NCBI GenBank assembly: GCA_041398245.1
Contig: JAWKVC010000008.1
Location: 110,496 to 174,495, forward strand
Source: UBA7672 sp041398245
GTDB lineage: Bacteria; Pseudomonadota; Alphaproteobacteria; Caulobacterales; Hyphomonadaceae
DNA: 64,000 bases
Direction of reading: 5' to 3'
Shown here: positions 55,921 through 64,000 of the stretch, in pieces
How positions within the stretch are numbered: position 1 is the stretch's first letter
Layout: every line of letters starts with the position of its first letter
Notes under the pieces: generated by a model
The model's input: the letters and a program-made list of their open reading frames with translations, nothing else
Databases searched by the model: none
Told to the model about the DNA's origin: nothing
Program-made: the position numbers and the translations under genes

Positions 55921-56784
55921 CTATGCGAACGATTTCACCAGGCCGTCTACCGCCATGATCTGACGCATGAGCCCCTCGAGCTGGTTGAGCGGCACCATGT
56001 TCGGGCCATCGGACGGCGCCTTGTCCGGGTTTTCATGTGTCTCAATAAATACAGCTGCAATGCCAACCGCGGCCGCGGCCCGCGCAAGGATGGGAACGTA
56101 CTGTCGTTGCCCGCCCGACGTGGTTCCCTGCCCGCCTGGCTGTTGAACCGAATGCGTCGCATCGAACACCACCGGCGCGCCTGTCGCCGCCAGCTCCGGC
56201 AATGCACGCATATCAGAGACCAGCGTATTGTAGCCGAAGCTCACACCCCGCTCGCAGACAAGCACATCCCGACAGCCGGACTGCACCAACTTGTTCACGA
56301 CATTCTTCATGTCCCAGGGAGCCATGAATTGTCCCTTCTTGACGTTGACCGCCTTGCCGGTCTTTGCGGCTGCAATCAGCAGATCTGTTTGACGACACAA
56401 AAAGGCGGGAATCTGAAGCACATCGACCGCTTCGGCGACCTCTGCGCATTGCTCTGGCAAGTGCACATCGGTCAGGACCGGGAGACCTGAGCTCTCGCGA
56501 ATCTCGTTGAAGATATCGAGCGAGGCGGAAAGCCCCAGCCCGCGCGCCGTGTTGATGCTCGAGCGGTTCGCCTTGTCGAACGAGGTCTTGTAAATGACGT
56601 GTGCGCCGAGCCGGTCGGCGATCTCGCGAATAGCCCCCGACATCTCTAGCGCGTGGGCGCGACTTTCAAGTTGGCAGGGGCCCATAATGAAGGCCACGGG
56701 GAGTTCCTGACCAATACGAACGGTCCCGCGCGGGGCCGGGATTTCCACGATGCGGTTGGGGGTGAGGCTCTGACCGTCTGCCAT
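55921..56784 (-). CDS. kdsA: 3-deoxy-8-phosphooctulonate (Kdo-8-P) synthase
   Basis: Encodes 287 residues that join arabinose 5-phosphate and phosphoenolpyruvate to give Kdo-8-phosphate for lipopolysaccharide. Diagnostic parts are FIMGPCQLES (about 32-41), YKTSFDKANRSSI, TDVHLPEQC, QIPAFLCRQTDLL and VFDATHSVQQPGG. Cys in MGPCQ suggests the metal-dependent type. The ATG at 56784 follows AGGAG. It lies between a phage-like block and a small hypothetical gene, so it appears to be a single-gene unit; its usual neighbours (pyrG, eno) are absent. Confidence 0.96.
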   Translation of the reverse strand: MADGQSLTPNRIVEIPAPRGTVRIGQELPVAFIMGPCQLESRAHALEMSGAIREIADRLGAHVIYKTSFDKANRSSINTARGLGLSASLDIFNEIRESSGLPVLTDVHLPEQCAEVAEAVDVLQIPAFLCRQTDLLIAAAKTGKAVNVKKGQFMAPWDMKNVVNKLVQSGCRDVLVCERGVSFGYNTLVSDMRALPELAATGAPVVFDATHSVQQPGGQGTTSGGQRQYVPILARAAAAVGIAAVFIETHENPDKAPSDGPNMVPLNQLEGLMRQIMAVDGLVKSFA

Positions 56785-56937
56785 GGTCCGTCTCCTGTCG
56801 TGGGGTCCATATGGCGCCAACCGGCCATGAAGGCCAGAGCAACGGCTGTGCCGAGGCCTCCTTGCCGCAGTTCAGGATGTCTCATCGGAGGCGCGGGCCA
56901 ATTGAGATGCGGTCTGAGGGGAGATGAAAGAGCTATC

Positions 56938-57360
56938 ATGAAAGTGTTTCTGGCGGAGGCTTCAATGTCTAGCGCGCGAGGCTGGGACCAGCAGAAGGAA
57001 GGCCAGGCAGCCCCGGCTTCGCGGTACGGCTCAGAAAGACCTTTGGCTCAGACCTACGAATTCATCACTCTCAAGAAGGCGTATCAGGCGGTAGCGGCGA
57101 TCTGTGACGCTGTCATCGCCGGCGGGCTCACGCGCGATCTCATCTTCACGCGGGGGACGTCCGAGAACAACGCCATACGAAGCCTCGCGAAACAAACATA
57201 TGGTCGCCGCTTGATACCCGAGGCTTCGTCGCTCAGCCGCCCCCCAACCTACGATCGCGTCGGCGATGTCATTAGGGCATCCCTAATTCCTCTGATCTCG
57301 CTCGCTCCCGTTGAAACGACAAATAAGAGCGGGACCAGCCACTGGTTTTGCGCGAGCTAG
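56938..57360 (+). CDS. Hypothetical protein
   Basis: Encodes 140 residues without a recognised family. The part SRYGSERPLAQTYEFITLKK to IFTRGTSENNAIRSLAKQTY reads like real, mostly helical protein, while the last 40 residues are less convincing and a frame change is possible. GGGGAG lies upstream of the ATG at 56938. It is divergent from kdsA with about 150 bp between. Confidence 0.45.
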   Translation: MKVFLAEASMSSARGWDQQKEGQAAPASRYGSERPLAQTYEFITLKKAYQAVAAICDAVIAGGLTRDLIFTRGTSENNAIRSLAKQTYGRRLIPEASSLSRPPTYDRVGDVIRASLIPLISLAPVETTNKSGTSHWFCAS

Positions 57361-58025
57361 GTGGCTTGATGGCGCCAGATCGCGTCCCGCCTGCGCCAAT
57401 ACCGAGGCTACAAGGAACACAGCACGAGTGCTCATGTCGCTTCCTCTTAGGAAGAGGCAGCATGGTGCCATGTGAGTTGCATCCTTGCCAAAGTCCCCAT
57501 ATCGCGTTGACGCCCGTCCGGGACCAAAATGTACAAGCTTGTATTGTCCCGGGAGCTGCGGAGGATCCGCTATGTTCGACTCGACTTACTCGTAGAGCAG
57601 CACGGCCAGGATATCTGCCACGCGGAAGGTTGCCGCAATGGACGGAATAACTTCGATCGCAAACTCGACCATGGCATGTGACTTCGGCATTTCCGGATCT
57701 TTGCTGAACAGCCTGACTAGAGCGCCGAGAGCTAGGCACACGGGGAATGCACTCTGGGCGAGAAATCCGTACATGGCGATTTCGACCAAACTGCATACGC
57801 CTTAGGGAATTTCGGGACGCCGTTCAGGAATGGCAAATCCATCATTGCCGCTTTCGGAGCCACGTCAGGGTAAGAAGCAGGCGTGGTTTCCATTGGGGAG
57901 CATTCCCGCCGGCGCCCTGCTCCCTCGGCAGTAGAATCTCATGGCGCTGTGTGTGGTTCTACTGGCCACTTCGTGTTTGCGGTCCGTCGAAGTCGATCGC
58001 GCGGGCGGGTCTGGGGGGCCAGCCG
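57361..58025. other. Region with only weak coding signs
   Basis: 665 bp with no well-supported gene. On the minus strand an open frame at 57586-57789 would give a 67-residue protein with two hydrophobic stretches (start MVEIAMYGFLAQSAFPV), and a second at about 57283-57435 would give a short peptide with a signal-like start (MSTRAVFLVASVLAQ). Either could be real; neither can be placed in a family. Confidence 0.4.
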
Positions 58026-59105
58026 ATGTTCGCCAATGTTCAGGCTTTGCGCGCCCTGGCCGCTATCGCTGTGCTCCTGCACCATCTGCAGGCGCAGATG
58101 AACGTGCACCTGGGCACCCCACACTTGGGGTATCTCGGCCGAGCGGGAGTCGACGTCTTCTTCGCCATCTCCGGCTTCATCATGTTCCATACGACGCGCG
58201 ATGGCGGCCGCACGATTGGCCAGTTCTGGCGTGATCGCATTCTCCGGATCGTCCCACTCTACTGGGCCGCCATGGGGGTTATGCTCGCGCTTCTTGCGTT
58301 CGGGCTTCACCCGCTCGGCATTGCGGCTGTGAGCGCCGATGATGTTCTCGCGCACGCTCTGTTCATACCGGATGTCAGGCTGGACGGCGATCCGTATCCG
58401 ATCGTCGATGTCGGATGGACGCTCAACTACGAGATGTACTTCTACGTCTTGTTTGGCCTTACCTTTCTGCTTCCCTCCCAGGCTTGGGCGCTGGCTACGC
58501 TGACGGCCTTCTTTCTCGCTGCGTGGTGGATCGCAGTCACGGTCACTGGGCTGCCACACGCCCTCAAACAATGGGCCCAACCGATCACGCTGGAATTTGT
58601 AGCGGGCGGAGCGTTGGCTTTGCTTTATCGTGTGCGCCTGCCAATTTCGCGAACAGTAGAAAGGGTGATCGGAACGATCGCCATTACCGGAGGCGCGGTC
58701 TCTCTTGTCGTTGCAGCGGGCTGGATGGGCTGGCTTGCCAATCATGACTTTGCGATACGTGCGCTCGGGTTCGGCTTGCCGTCCGTGGCGATCGTTGGCG
58801 GCGCATTGCTGCTGGAACGATCCGGGGTTGTGATGCGCGGTCGCGTCCTCCTCCTATTGGGCGCAGCGAGCTATGCCATCTATCTCGTTCACCACATCAT
58901 CGTGCAGTTTGGCGCTGAGCTTGCCGAACTCATTGACCCTCACCCTGGCTTTGTCGTCATTGCGCTCGACGCGACGCTGATCTCATTCGTGGCGATCGGT
59001 GCCGGAATCGCTGTGCATGTCTGGATTGAAAAGCCCGTGACGCAAGGGTTGAAACGCTACTTGATGGCCAGGCGCAGCAAAGCCGAATTGTCTGGCTTTG
59101 GATGA
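58026..59105 (+). CDS. Acyltransferase-3 family membrane protein
   Basis: Encodes 359 residues of the OafA/ExoZ type, which move acetyl or other acyl groups to glycans across the membrane. It starts MFANVQALRALAAIAVLLHH, with GRAGVDVFFAISGFIMF at about 38-54 and RRILRIVPLYW-like RDRILRIVPLYWAA; nine or ten hydrophobic segments follow. The SGNH part found in the larger enzyme at 33.3 kb is absent. The ATG at 58026 fits the family start and follows GGGGGG. The frame is intact throughout. Confidence 0.9.
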   Translation: MFANVQALRALAAIAVLLHHLQAQMNVHLGTPHLGYLGRAGVDVFFAISGFIMFHTTRDGGRTIGQFWRDRILRIVPLYWAAMGVMLALLAFGLHPLGIAAVSADDVLAHALFIPDVRLDGDPYPIVDVGWTLNYEMYFYVLFGLTFLLPSQAWALATLTAFFLAAWWIAVTVTGLPHALKQWAQPITLEFVAGGALALLYRVRLPISRTVERVIGTIAITGGAVSLVVAAGWMGWLANHDFAIRALGFGLPSVAIVGGALLLERSGVVMRGRVLLLLGAASYAIYLVHHIIVQFGAELAELIDPHPGFVVIALDATLISFVAIGAGIAVHVWIEKPVTQGLKRYLMARRSKAELSGFG

Positions 59106-59298
59106 GGGGGCTGTTGCGAGTGAAGCATGCGCTCGCAGACCCTGACCGATCCAATAGGTCGCGCTCAACCGCGACGTCCCTCCTTCGCTCCCGCGCGGTC
59201 AGCATTTGAGCTTACCGTGACCGGTTACAGCGACCATTCGGCTTCCCATTGAATTCCAATGATCGCCTTAGCGATCCCGCAACTGCGCCTCATTCAGT

Positions 59299-60021
59299 AT
59301 GCTGGGCATGTGGGGGAAAACATCCGGCATTCTGGGTGAGGCTTTCGCTGCCGTTCGCGCCGACCTACGCTTTGCGGCGGTCGCGTTCGGAGCCGCGCTT
59401 GCCGGTTGTTTGGCGGTCGCCGGCCTTGTCGAGGCGCGTCTTCCGCTTCAATGGCTTTGGGGCGGGTTCATTGTCGCCGTCGGAGCGGGCGCGCTACTTC
59501 CAAGAAAGACCCGCAATCGCGCCTGGAGAACACTTCGGTGGTTTGCTTCCCGGCGACTCGAGCACGTACGCGCGTCCTTATGGACCGCCGAAATTATCCG
59601 CGCCCCCAAAGTCATCGATGGCGATACGATCGATGATCAGGCAAGCGGCATCCGGTATCGCTTGGCGGGAATAGACGCGCCTGAAACGGGCGATCGTGCG
59701 AGCTGCTATTCGGAGCGCAAACACGGCGATCTCAGCAAAGCTGCCGCAATCGACATTGTTCGGGGAGCCAAACTCCTGGAAGCGCGCCGGACCGGACGCA
59801 CGGACGTTTACGGAAGAGCTGTGGCTTATCTCTATGTGGACGGCGTTGAGCTTGGCGACATTCTTGTCGGGCGCGGCCTTGCCCGGCCCTGGCGCGGCGG
59901 GCGCAAGCCATGGTGCGGCCGCCGGGGCGGAATGCTCAAGATGGCGCGCCACGCCAACGTGGCCTGGGACTGCTCGAAATGCCGCCAAAGGTTTAGCCCA
60001 AACAAGCCAAACGACCCATAG
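59299..60021 (+). CDS. Membrane-anchored thermonuclease-like protein (SNase)
   Basis: Encodes 240 residues. Two hydrophobic segments (about 23-44 and 50-66) precede a staphylococcal-nuclease-like domain: VIDGDTI (about 103-109), RLAGIDAPET (118-127) with the catalytic Arg and Asp, an ERK stretch, and GRAVAYLYVDGVELGDILVGRGLARPW (about 172-198). Cys residues near the C-terminus (CSKCRQRF) could bind zinc. It should cut DNA or RNA outside or at the membrane. The start at 59299 could instead be the ATG of MWGKTSG a few codons on. Confidence 0.82.
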   Translation: MLGMWGKTSGILGEAFAAVRADLRFAAVAFGAALAGCLAVAGLVEARLPLQWLWGGFIVAVGAGALLPRKTRNRAWRTLRWFASRRLEHVRASLWTAEIIRAPKVIDGDTIDDQASGIRYRLAGIDAPETGDRASCYSERKHGDLSKAAAIDIVRGAKLLEARRTGRTDVYGRAVAYLYVDGVELGDILVGRGLARPWRGGRKPWCGRRGGMLKMARHANVAWDCSKCRQRFSPNKPNDP

Positions 60022-60160
60022 TCGTTGGTCGCGAGCGTCACCTTCCCGACGATGACGCCTTACCGCTCTCATCCATCCTTGGTGTCCTGTGACAGCATGA
60101 CTTCACAGCGCAGGCCCGCTGCGTCGGGTTAGCCTCGGCACGACACAGCGTCGGCTTTCT

Positions 60161-60226
60161 CGCAGCAAACCCGCAGCTCTCCGCAGCAAATCCTGCAGCT
60201 CCCCCGCAGCAAAGCTCGCAGCTAGG
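60161..60226. repeat. Three imperfect tandem repeats of 21-23 bp
   Basis: Copies begin at 60161, 60182 and 60205, each with CGCAGCAAA, a three-to-five-base variable part and GCAGCT. Copy lengths differ (21, 23 and about 22), so the array is not a simple in-frame coding repeat. It is too short and irregular for CRISPR. Confidence 0.6.
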
Positions 60227-60421
60227 TACGGCCGCTCCGATCGCGGTCAGCCCCAGAAACCTCGTGTTCCGGGAGCTTTCCCGCGTTCGAGATGGCAAAT
60301 CCGGGCCCGCCCAAAACTTTTTTGCTGCAAATTGGCGACGAAATGCGCCGTCCGACGGCCGTAAAAGCCGCCGAGCGCGTGTTCCCAAAGTGCGGAGATT
60401 TGCGCCCAAGTCTCCCCCTTG

Positions 60422-60441
60422 ATATTAGCTCAACCTAATAT
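60422..60441. promoter_or_regulatory. AT-rich palindromic operator
   Basis: ATATTAG (60422-60428) and CTAATAT (60435-60441) form a perfect 7-bp inverted repeat with a 6-nt spacer, 20 bp in total. It ends one base before the ribosome binding region AAGGAG (60444-60449) of the next gene. An AT-rich site in a GC-rich genome at this place suggests a repressor binding site of ArsR/MarR-like form; no regulator gene is adjacent. Confidence 0.55.
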
Positions 60442-60456
60442 TGAAGGAGCTGCGTG

Positions 60457-61273
60457 ATGGCGTCCGATCAAACGCGTTTGTCTCGAAAGCTGGGCCCACA
60501 GACCAGGCTGATTCTCGCGGGCGCTGGGCGCCATCGCCCTTGCCTCCGCCCTCGCCGCTCCCGCCTTCGCGGAACCTACCGATGTGGTAGTGCATGCTAT
60601 CAGCCGCGACGCCAAATTCATTGGCGATAGCATGGGTGGTGTTCGGATCGTCATTCGGGACGCCCAAACACGCGAGATCCTTGCCGAGGGAGTCACCACA
60701 GGGGGCACGGGCGATACAAAACGCTTGATGGAAACCGCCACACGACGGGATGCGTGGGCGACACCTGAATCAGCCGCCTTCCGCGCAACCCTCGACATCG
60801 ACGAACCGCGCCTTATCGAGGTTGAGGCCTACGGCCCGCTTGGTCAGCGCCAAGCTGCTGTTCACGTGACCTCACAGCAATGGCTGATTCCCGGAGGGCA
60901 TGTCCGCGAGGGGAATGGCTGGCTGATCGAAATGCCCGGCTTCGTTGTGGACGTCCTCGACCCGCCTGCTGCCAGCAACGTCAAAATGCCTGCCGCCATC
61001 AAATTGCGGGCGAATGTGGTGATGATGTGTGGTTGCCCCACAAGTCCCGGCGGTCTGTGGGACGCAAACCGATATGAAATCGTCGCCAACATTCAACGCG
61101 ACGGCGAGCTGATCGCCAAACTGCCCATGAGCTTTTCTGGTACGACCAGCCAGTACGAGGCGATGTTCACGCCTGAAGCGACGGGCGTCTACAATGTCAT
61201 TGTGACGGCTTACGACGCGCGCACCGGCAATACAGGGGTTGATCGCACGACGGTCACTGTGGCTCTGAAGTAA
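60457..61273 (+). CDS. Secreted protein of unknown function, frame break in the signal peptide
   Basis: The mature part (about 230 residues from 60584) has no recognised family; it looks like two beta-rich domains, with HAISRDAKFIGDSMGGVRIV near the start, a MMCGCP motif in the middle and a closing Ig-like strand GVYNVIVTAYDARTGN. The signal peptide ALGAIALASALAAPAFAE is in the same frame but has no start. The natural start, ATG 60457 with AAGGAG 7 nt before it, is in another frame; one G too many in the GGG run near 60519-60521 explains this. The following DUF3365 gene starts 25 bp later, so they likely form an operon. Confidence 0.7.
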
Positions 61274-61298
61274 GTGATCGTAGCCAAGGAGACCTGGC

Positions 61299-61886
61299 AT
61301 GTTCAGACCTCAGATAAGCGTGGTGGTGTTAGCGCTCACCGCATGCGCCTCGCCCGCGCCGCCGGCGCCCGATCAGATCGCTGCCGCGTCTGACGAGGCC
61401 CGCGCCGCGGCTGATCAGCTCTTCCAGCAGCTGAGTGGCGAGCTTGCTGACGCTCTCGCCAAAGGAGGTCCTGCTTCCGCTATCGGCGTCTGCAAGGACC
61501 GCGCACCGGCGATTGCTGACGCCATTGAGGCCTCGGCCGGCGTTGATATCGAACGAACATCGCTTCGGCTTCGCAGCCCTGCGAACGCACCGGATGCCTG
61601 GGAGCGCGCAACAATGGAGGACTTCATTGCGCGACGGGCGGCCGGTGAGGCCTGGTCTGCAATGACGGCCACAAAAGTCGAGGGGGATGATCTCCGCTGG
61701 ATGCGACCGATTCCTCTGGGCGCGATGTGCGCGACCTGCCATGGCGATCCGGCGATGATGACGCCTGATCTTCGCCAGGCGCTTGCCGCGAACTATCCCG
61801 ATGACAAAGCGACCGGCTTCAAGGTTGGCGACTTGCGCGGGGCCTTCACTGCTCGCGTCGCAATCAAACCTGCCGCGACTCCCTAG
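61299..61886 (+). CDS. DUF3365 (Tll0287-like) haem-binding lipoprotein
   Basis: Encodes 195 residues. The start MFRPQISVVVLALTACASP has a lipobox with Cys16. The mature part matches the DUF3365/Tll0287-like domain: a helical region with GGPASAIGVCKDRAPAIADAI (about 55-75), RLRSPANAPDAWE, and the haem c motif CATCHGDP near 148-155. Such domains are haem sensors or redox proteins in the periplasm. It follows the secreted protein gene under the AT-rich palindrome. The function of the pair is unknown. Confidence 0.88.
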   Translation: MFRPQISVVVLALTACASPAPPAPDQIAAASDEARAAADQLFQQLSGELADALAKGGPASAIGVCKDRAPAIADAIEASAGVDIERTSLRLRSPANAPDAWERATMEDFIARRAAGEAWSAMTATKVEGDDLRWMRPIPLGAMCATCHGDPAMMTPDLRQALAANYPDDKATGFKVGDLRGAFTARVAIKPAATP

Positions 61887-62083
61887 CCGTGAAAGAATGC
61901 TAGGGCCCGATCCTTCCCTAGCGTACGCGCGGCTATTACGGCCCGATGACCCGCGCTCTGCCGCCGGATTGCTGGAAGTGCACCGCAATAATTTGTCCAC
62001 TGAGGAACTAACTCCCTCCGAGCGCTGCTCGACACTGTCCTTGAAATCGTGCGACTTCGCAGCCCACGCGACAGATTGAACAT

Positions 62084-63499
62084 GTGCCGCGCCAACGATG
62101 GGAGGCGCCTTTGTTTGCGGAGATGATGGCCGCCTGGAGCACCTTGCGTGATGTCCGCCGCGAGGCCGCACTTAACACCCGCGACTTCGAGAAGGCGCGA
62201 CTTCAACGCTTCCGGCGCTTCGCTGCTTTCGCGGTCGCCAACTCGTCCTGGTACGCAGACATAGCGCGCGAACACAGCATTGATCCGTCCCGCGCCACGC
62301 CGTCTGACTTCCCTGTTCTGACCAAGTCGATCCTGATGCAGAACTTTGACCGAGTGGTCACCGACCAACGCGTTACGAAGGAGGCATTGACCTCTTTCCT
62401 CGAGGTCTCGAAAGACCCACGCGAGCGCTTCCTTGGTCGCTACCGCGTCATGCACACGTCGGGGACGTCTGGCGAGGTCGGCTATTTCGTCTATTCGGGC
62501 GTCGACTGGATAAGGGGCATGATGGCAGGCGTCGCAAGGCGGCGTGAGCGAAGGTCGATGCGATCAGCTCGGCCCCGTGCGCGCGGTGGCCGCTTCCGCG
62601 TGGCGTTCTACGGTGCGACTGGCGGCCACTTTGCGGGCGTTACAATGGCGACTGCCATTCAGGGCGGTTTCGCTTCACTCTTCGTTGAGTCCCGCGCTTT
62701 CGAGATCAACGCACCGCTGGCCGATACGCTGGCCCAGCTCAATGCTTACCAGCCCGATATGCTCTCGGGCTATACGGCCGCCTTGCGTGTCCTCGGCGAT
62801 GCCCAGGCAGCCGGGCGCCTCAACATCGCGCCCCGCGGCATCGGCGCGACTGGCGAGACCGTGACGCAGGCCGATATGGCCGCCTTGAGGGAACAGTTCG
62901 GTTGCGAGGTCATCTCAGCCTATGGCTGCACCGAACACTTGGGCCTTGGCTCATCGGATCCGGGCGGGGAGACGATGACGCTTTCGGATCACAACCTGAT
63001 CTGGGAATTCTTCCCCGACCACACTCTCATTACCAACATGTTCAATCGCACCTTGCCGCTCATCAGGTATCGCATGTCCGATGTCCTGACGCCGCTGGAG
63101 CGGCCGGCGGACGCGCCGCATCGTCTTGTTGTCAAAAATCTCGTCGGCCGCACCGAGCGCGTACCGATCTTCGAGAATGCGTCCGGCGAGCGGGACTTTA
63201 TCAGCCCACATACCATCAATGAGATCTTCGTCCCCGGCGTGCCGCGCTTTCAGCTGCACATTACCGGTCCGTCGAGCTTCCGATTCCTCGTGGTGCTCGC
63301 AGGAGACCTTGATGATGCTGGTCGCGCTGCGGCCATAGCGGGTGTTAACGCGCGTCTGCGAGAAATTCTCACCGAAAAGCGGATGTCAAATGTCACGTTC
63401 GAGGTGGTCGGGACGAACGACCTCCCCGTGAACGCGCGCACGCGCAAGTTTCAACTAATCATGGATGATCGCGAGGCTACTTCCTGTCCGGATAGCTGA
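62084..63499 (+). CDS. PaaK-like AMP-dependent CoA ligase
   Basis: Encodes up to 471 residues of the phenylacetate-CoA ligase-like group of adenylate-forming enzymes: VMHTSGTSGEVGYFVYS (about 125-141) is the P-loop, LSGYTAALRVLGDA and ISAYGCTEHLGLG (about 277-289) follow, and LIRYRMSDVLTPL is the hinge-side motif. The substrate is not clear; coronafacic acid and capsule-type relatives act on fatty or aromatic acids. Start choice is uncertain: GTG 62084, TTG 62111 behind GGGAGG, or ATG 62123. It converges on the DUF169 gene with a 23-bp overlap. Confidence 0.82.
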   Translation: MPRQRWEAPLFAEMMAAWSTLRDVRREAALNTRDFEKARLQRFRRFAAFAVANSSWYADIAREHSIDPSRATPSDFPVLTKSILMQNFDRVVTDQRVTKEALTSFLEVSKDPRERFLGRYRVMHTSGTSGEVGYFVYSGVDWIRGMMAGVARRRERRSMRSARPRARGGRFRVAFYGATGGHFAGVTMATAIQGGFASLFVESRAFEINAPLADTLAQLNAYQPDMLSGYTAALRVLGDAQAAGRLNIAPRGIGATGETVTQADMAALREQFGCEVISAYGCTEHLGLGSSDPGGETMTLSDHNLIWEFFPDHTLITNMFNRTLPLIRYRMSDVLTPLERPADAPHRLVVKNLVGRTERVPIFENASGERDFISPHTINEIFVPGVPRFQLHITGPSSFRFLVVLAGDLDDAGRAAAIAGVNARLREILTEKRMSNVTFEVVGTNDLPVNARTRKFQLIMDDREATSCPDS

Positions 63500-64000
63500 C
63501 GGCCATGCCATCACGTACGTCTTGCTGCACGCCGTATTGTGGAAAGGGATACCGGAAGCCGTTCTTCGCCAAAGCCTTCATCCCTTCGATCGCCTTTGCC
63601 AGAAATTCCGGTGGAGCCGCCATCAGCATCTCATCGTCAAGAACGCCGCCGTAACGCCGCTCGGCAAAGCAAGGGATCGAAAGGCTTGGAAGCCGCGTGG
63701 TCAGCGCACGTCCCCACGAGTCGGCGCAGGCGGACTCGCCTACGACACTCCAGTCGAAGCGTTTGTAACCCGTCCACTGCAGCCCGTTGATGAAGTAGAT
63801 CATCGCGCCGGGCGTCGCATAGAAAAGAGCAATGTCAGGATCCTGCAACTTGCCGCCGGCCAACGGGCCTATTACCAACGCCTCGTAGCGACCGTCCGGC
63901 ACGCAATGCATGGCGCGCTGGTGAGCCCCTGCATCATCAAGCGTGTCAAACCAGACGCCTTTCATGTGCGCGCCCGACATCCACGCGTTCGTCTTGGCGT
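63477..64000 (-). CDS. DUF169-family protein, cut by the window edge
   Basis: At least 174 codons are open to the edge of the window, so the N-terminus is missing. The part seen has HCVPDGRYEALVIGPLAGGK, DIALFYATPGAMIYFINGL and LPSLSIPCFAERRYGGV, which fit DUF169, a family of about 230-260 residues with unknown function found in bacteria and archaea. The ATG at 63980 need not be the true start. It overlaps the end of the convergent CoA ligase gene. Confidence 0.75.
   Translation of the reverse strand, partial: AKTNAWMSGAHMKGVWFDTLDDAGAHQRAMHCVPDGRYEALVIGPLAGGKLQDPDIALFYATPGAMIYFINGLQWTGYKRFDWSVVGESACADSWGRALTTRLPSLSIPCFAERRYGGVLDDEMLMAAPPEFLAKAIEGMKALAKNGFRYPFPQYGVQQDVRDGMAVSYPDRK

Larger units (their letters stand above)
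60022..60456. other. Intergenic region with tandem repeats and a palindrome
   Basis: 435 bp without a supported gene. It holds three imperfect tandem repeats (60161-60226) and, just before the next gene, an AT-rich palindrome (60422-60441). The minus-strand open frame 60038-60409 has poor composition (Cys/Arg/Ala) and was not accepted. Confidence 0.5.

Noticed and set aside
57283..57471. Small minus-strand ORF with a signal-like start
   Set aside because: Too short, no clear ribosome binding site and no similarity that I recognise; kept only as a note in the regional entry.
60161..60226. Possible CRISPR array
   Set aside because: Only three irregular copies, no unique spacers of fixed length and no cas genes in the window.

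Overview
The window looks like chromosome of a high-GC alphaproteobacterium, most likely of the Caulobacterales/Hyphomonadales type. The best clues are two flagellin genes next to flbT and flaF, a sigma-54 type flagellin promoter, a MoxR ATPase, and a Kdo/ABC-transporter polysaccharide gene set. This placement is inferred from gene content; no rRNA or tRNA gene was found to confirm it.

Layout. 0-5 kb: a GH29 fucosidase, then a flagellar block on the minus strand (a frame-disrupted flagellin, an intact flagellin, flaF, flbT). 5-25 kb: ordinary chromosome with metabolic and envelope genes (MoxR ATPase, acetylornithine deacetylase, GST-like protein, double FKBP lipoprotein, threonine dehydratase, GNAT-like protein, CocE-type hydrolase, YCII protein, beta-propeller lipoprotein, thioredoxin/haem/copper-monooxygenase-like lipoprotein, fused oligopeptide ABC ATPase, amidohydrolase). 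It includes a minus-strand run of a PEP-mutase-like enzyme, a small membrane protein and a TIR-domain membrane protein. 24.7-51.7 kb: a large surface-polysaccharide island with a Wzm/Wzt exporter, a stand-alone Wzt C-terminal domain, five or six methyltransferases, two AsnB-type amidotransferases, three GT4 glycosyltransferases, an O-acyltransferase, a very long methyltransferase/coiled-coil protein and UDP-glucose dehydrogenase. Three proteins of this island carry the same GspG-like pseudopilin domain. 52-55 kb: a phage-like recombination cassette (RecE-like nuclease, Sak4-like ATPase, HNH protein). 55.9-64 kb: kdsA, an acyltransferase, a nuclease, a secreted protein plus a DUF3365 haem protein behind an AT-rich palindrome, a PaaK-like ligase and a DUF169 protein cut by the window edge.

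How the genes fit together: Wzm/Wzt with a Wzt_C domain normally exports a polysaccharide whose end is capped by a methyltransferase carrying a coiled-coil ruler (WbdD in E. coli O9a). The coiled-coil protein at 44.0-48.5 kb has that architecture in a much longer form, so the island can be read as a length-controlled, methyl-capped polysaccharide pathway with amidated uronic acids (Ugd plus AsnB enzymes).

Caution: at least seven loci show single-base frame breaks, several of them in short homopolymers and concentrated between 33.3 and 37.5 kb. These may be real gene decay or sequencing indels, and the raw sequence alone cannot separate the two.
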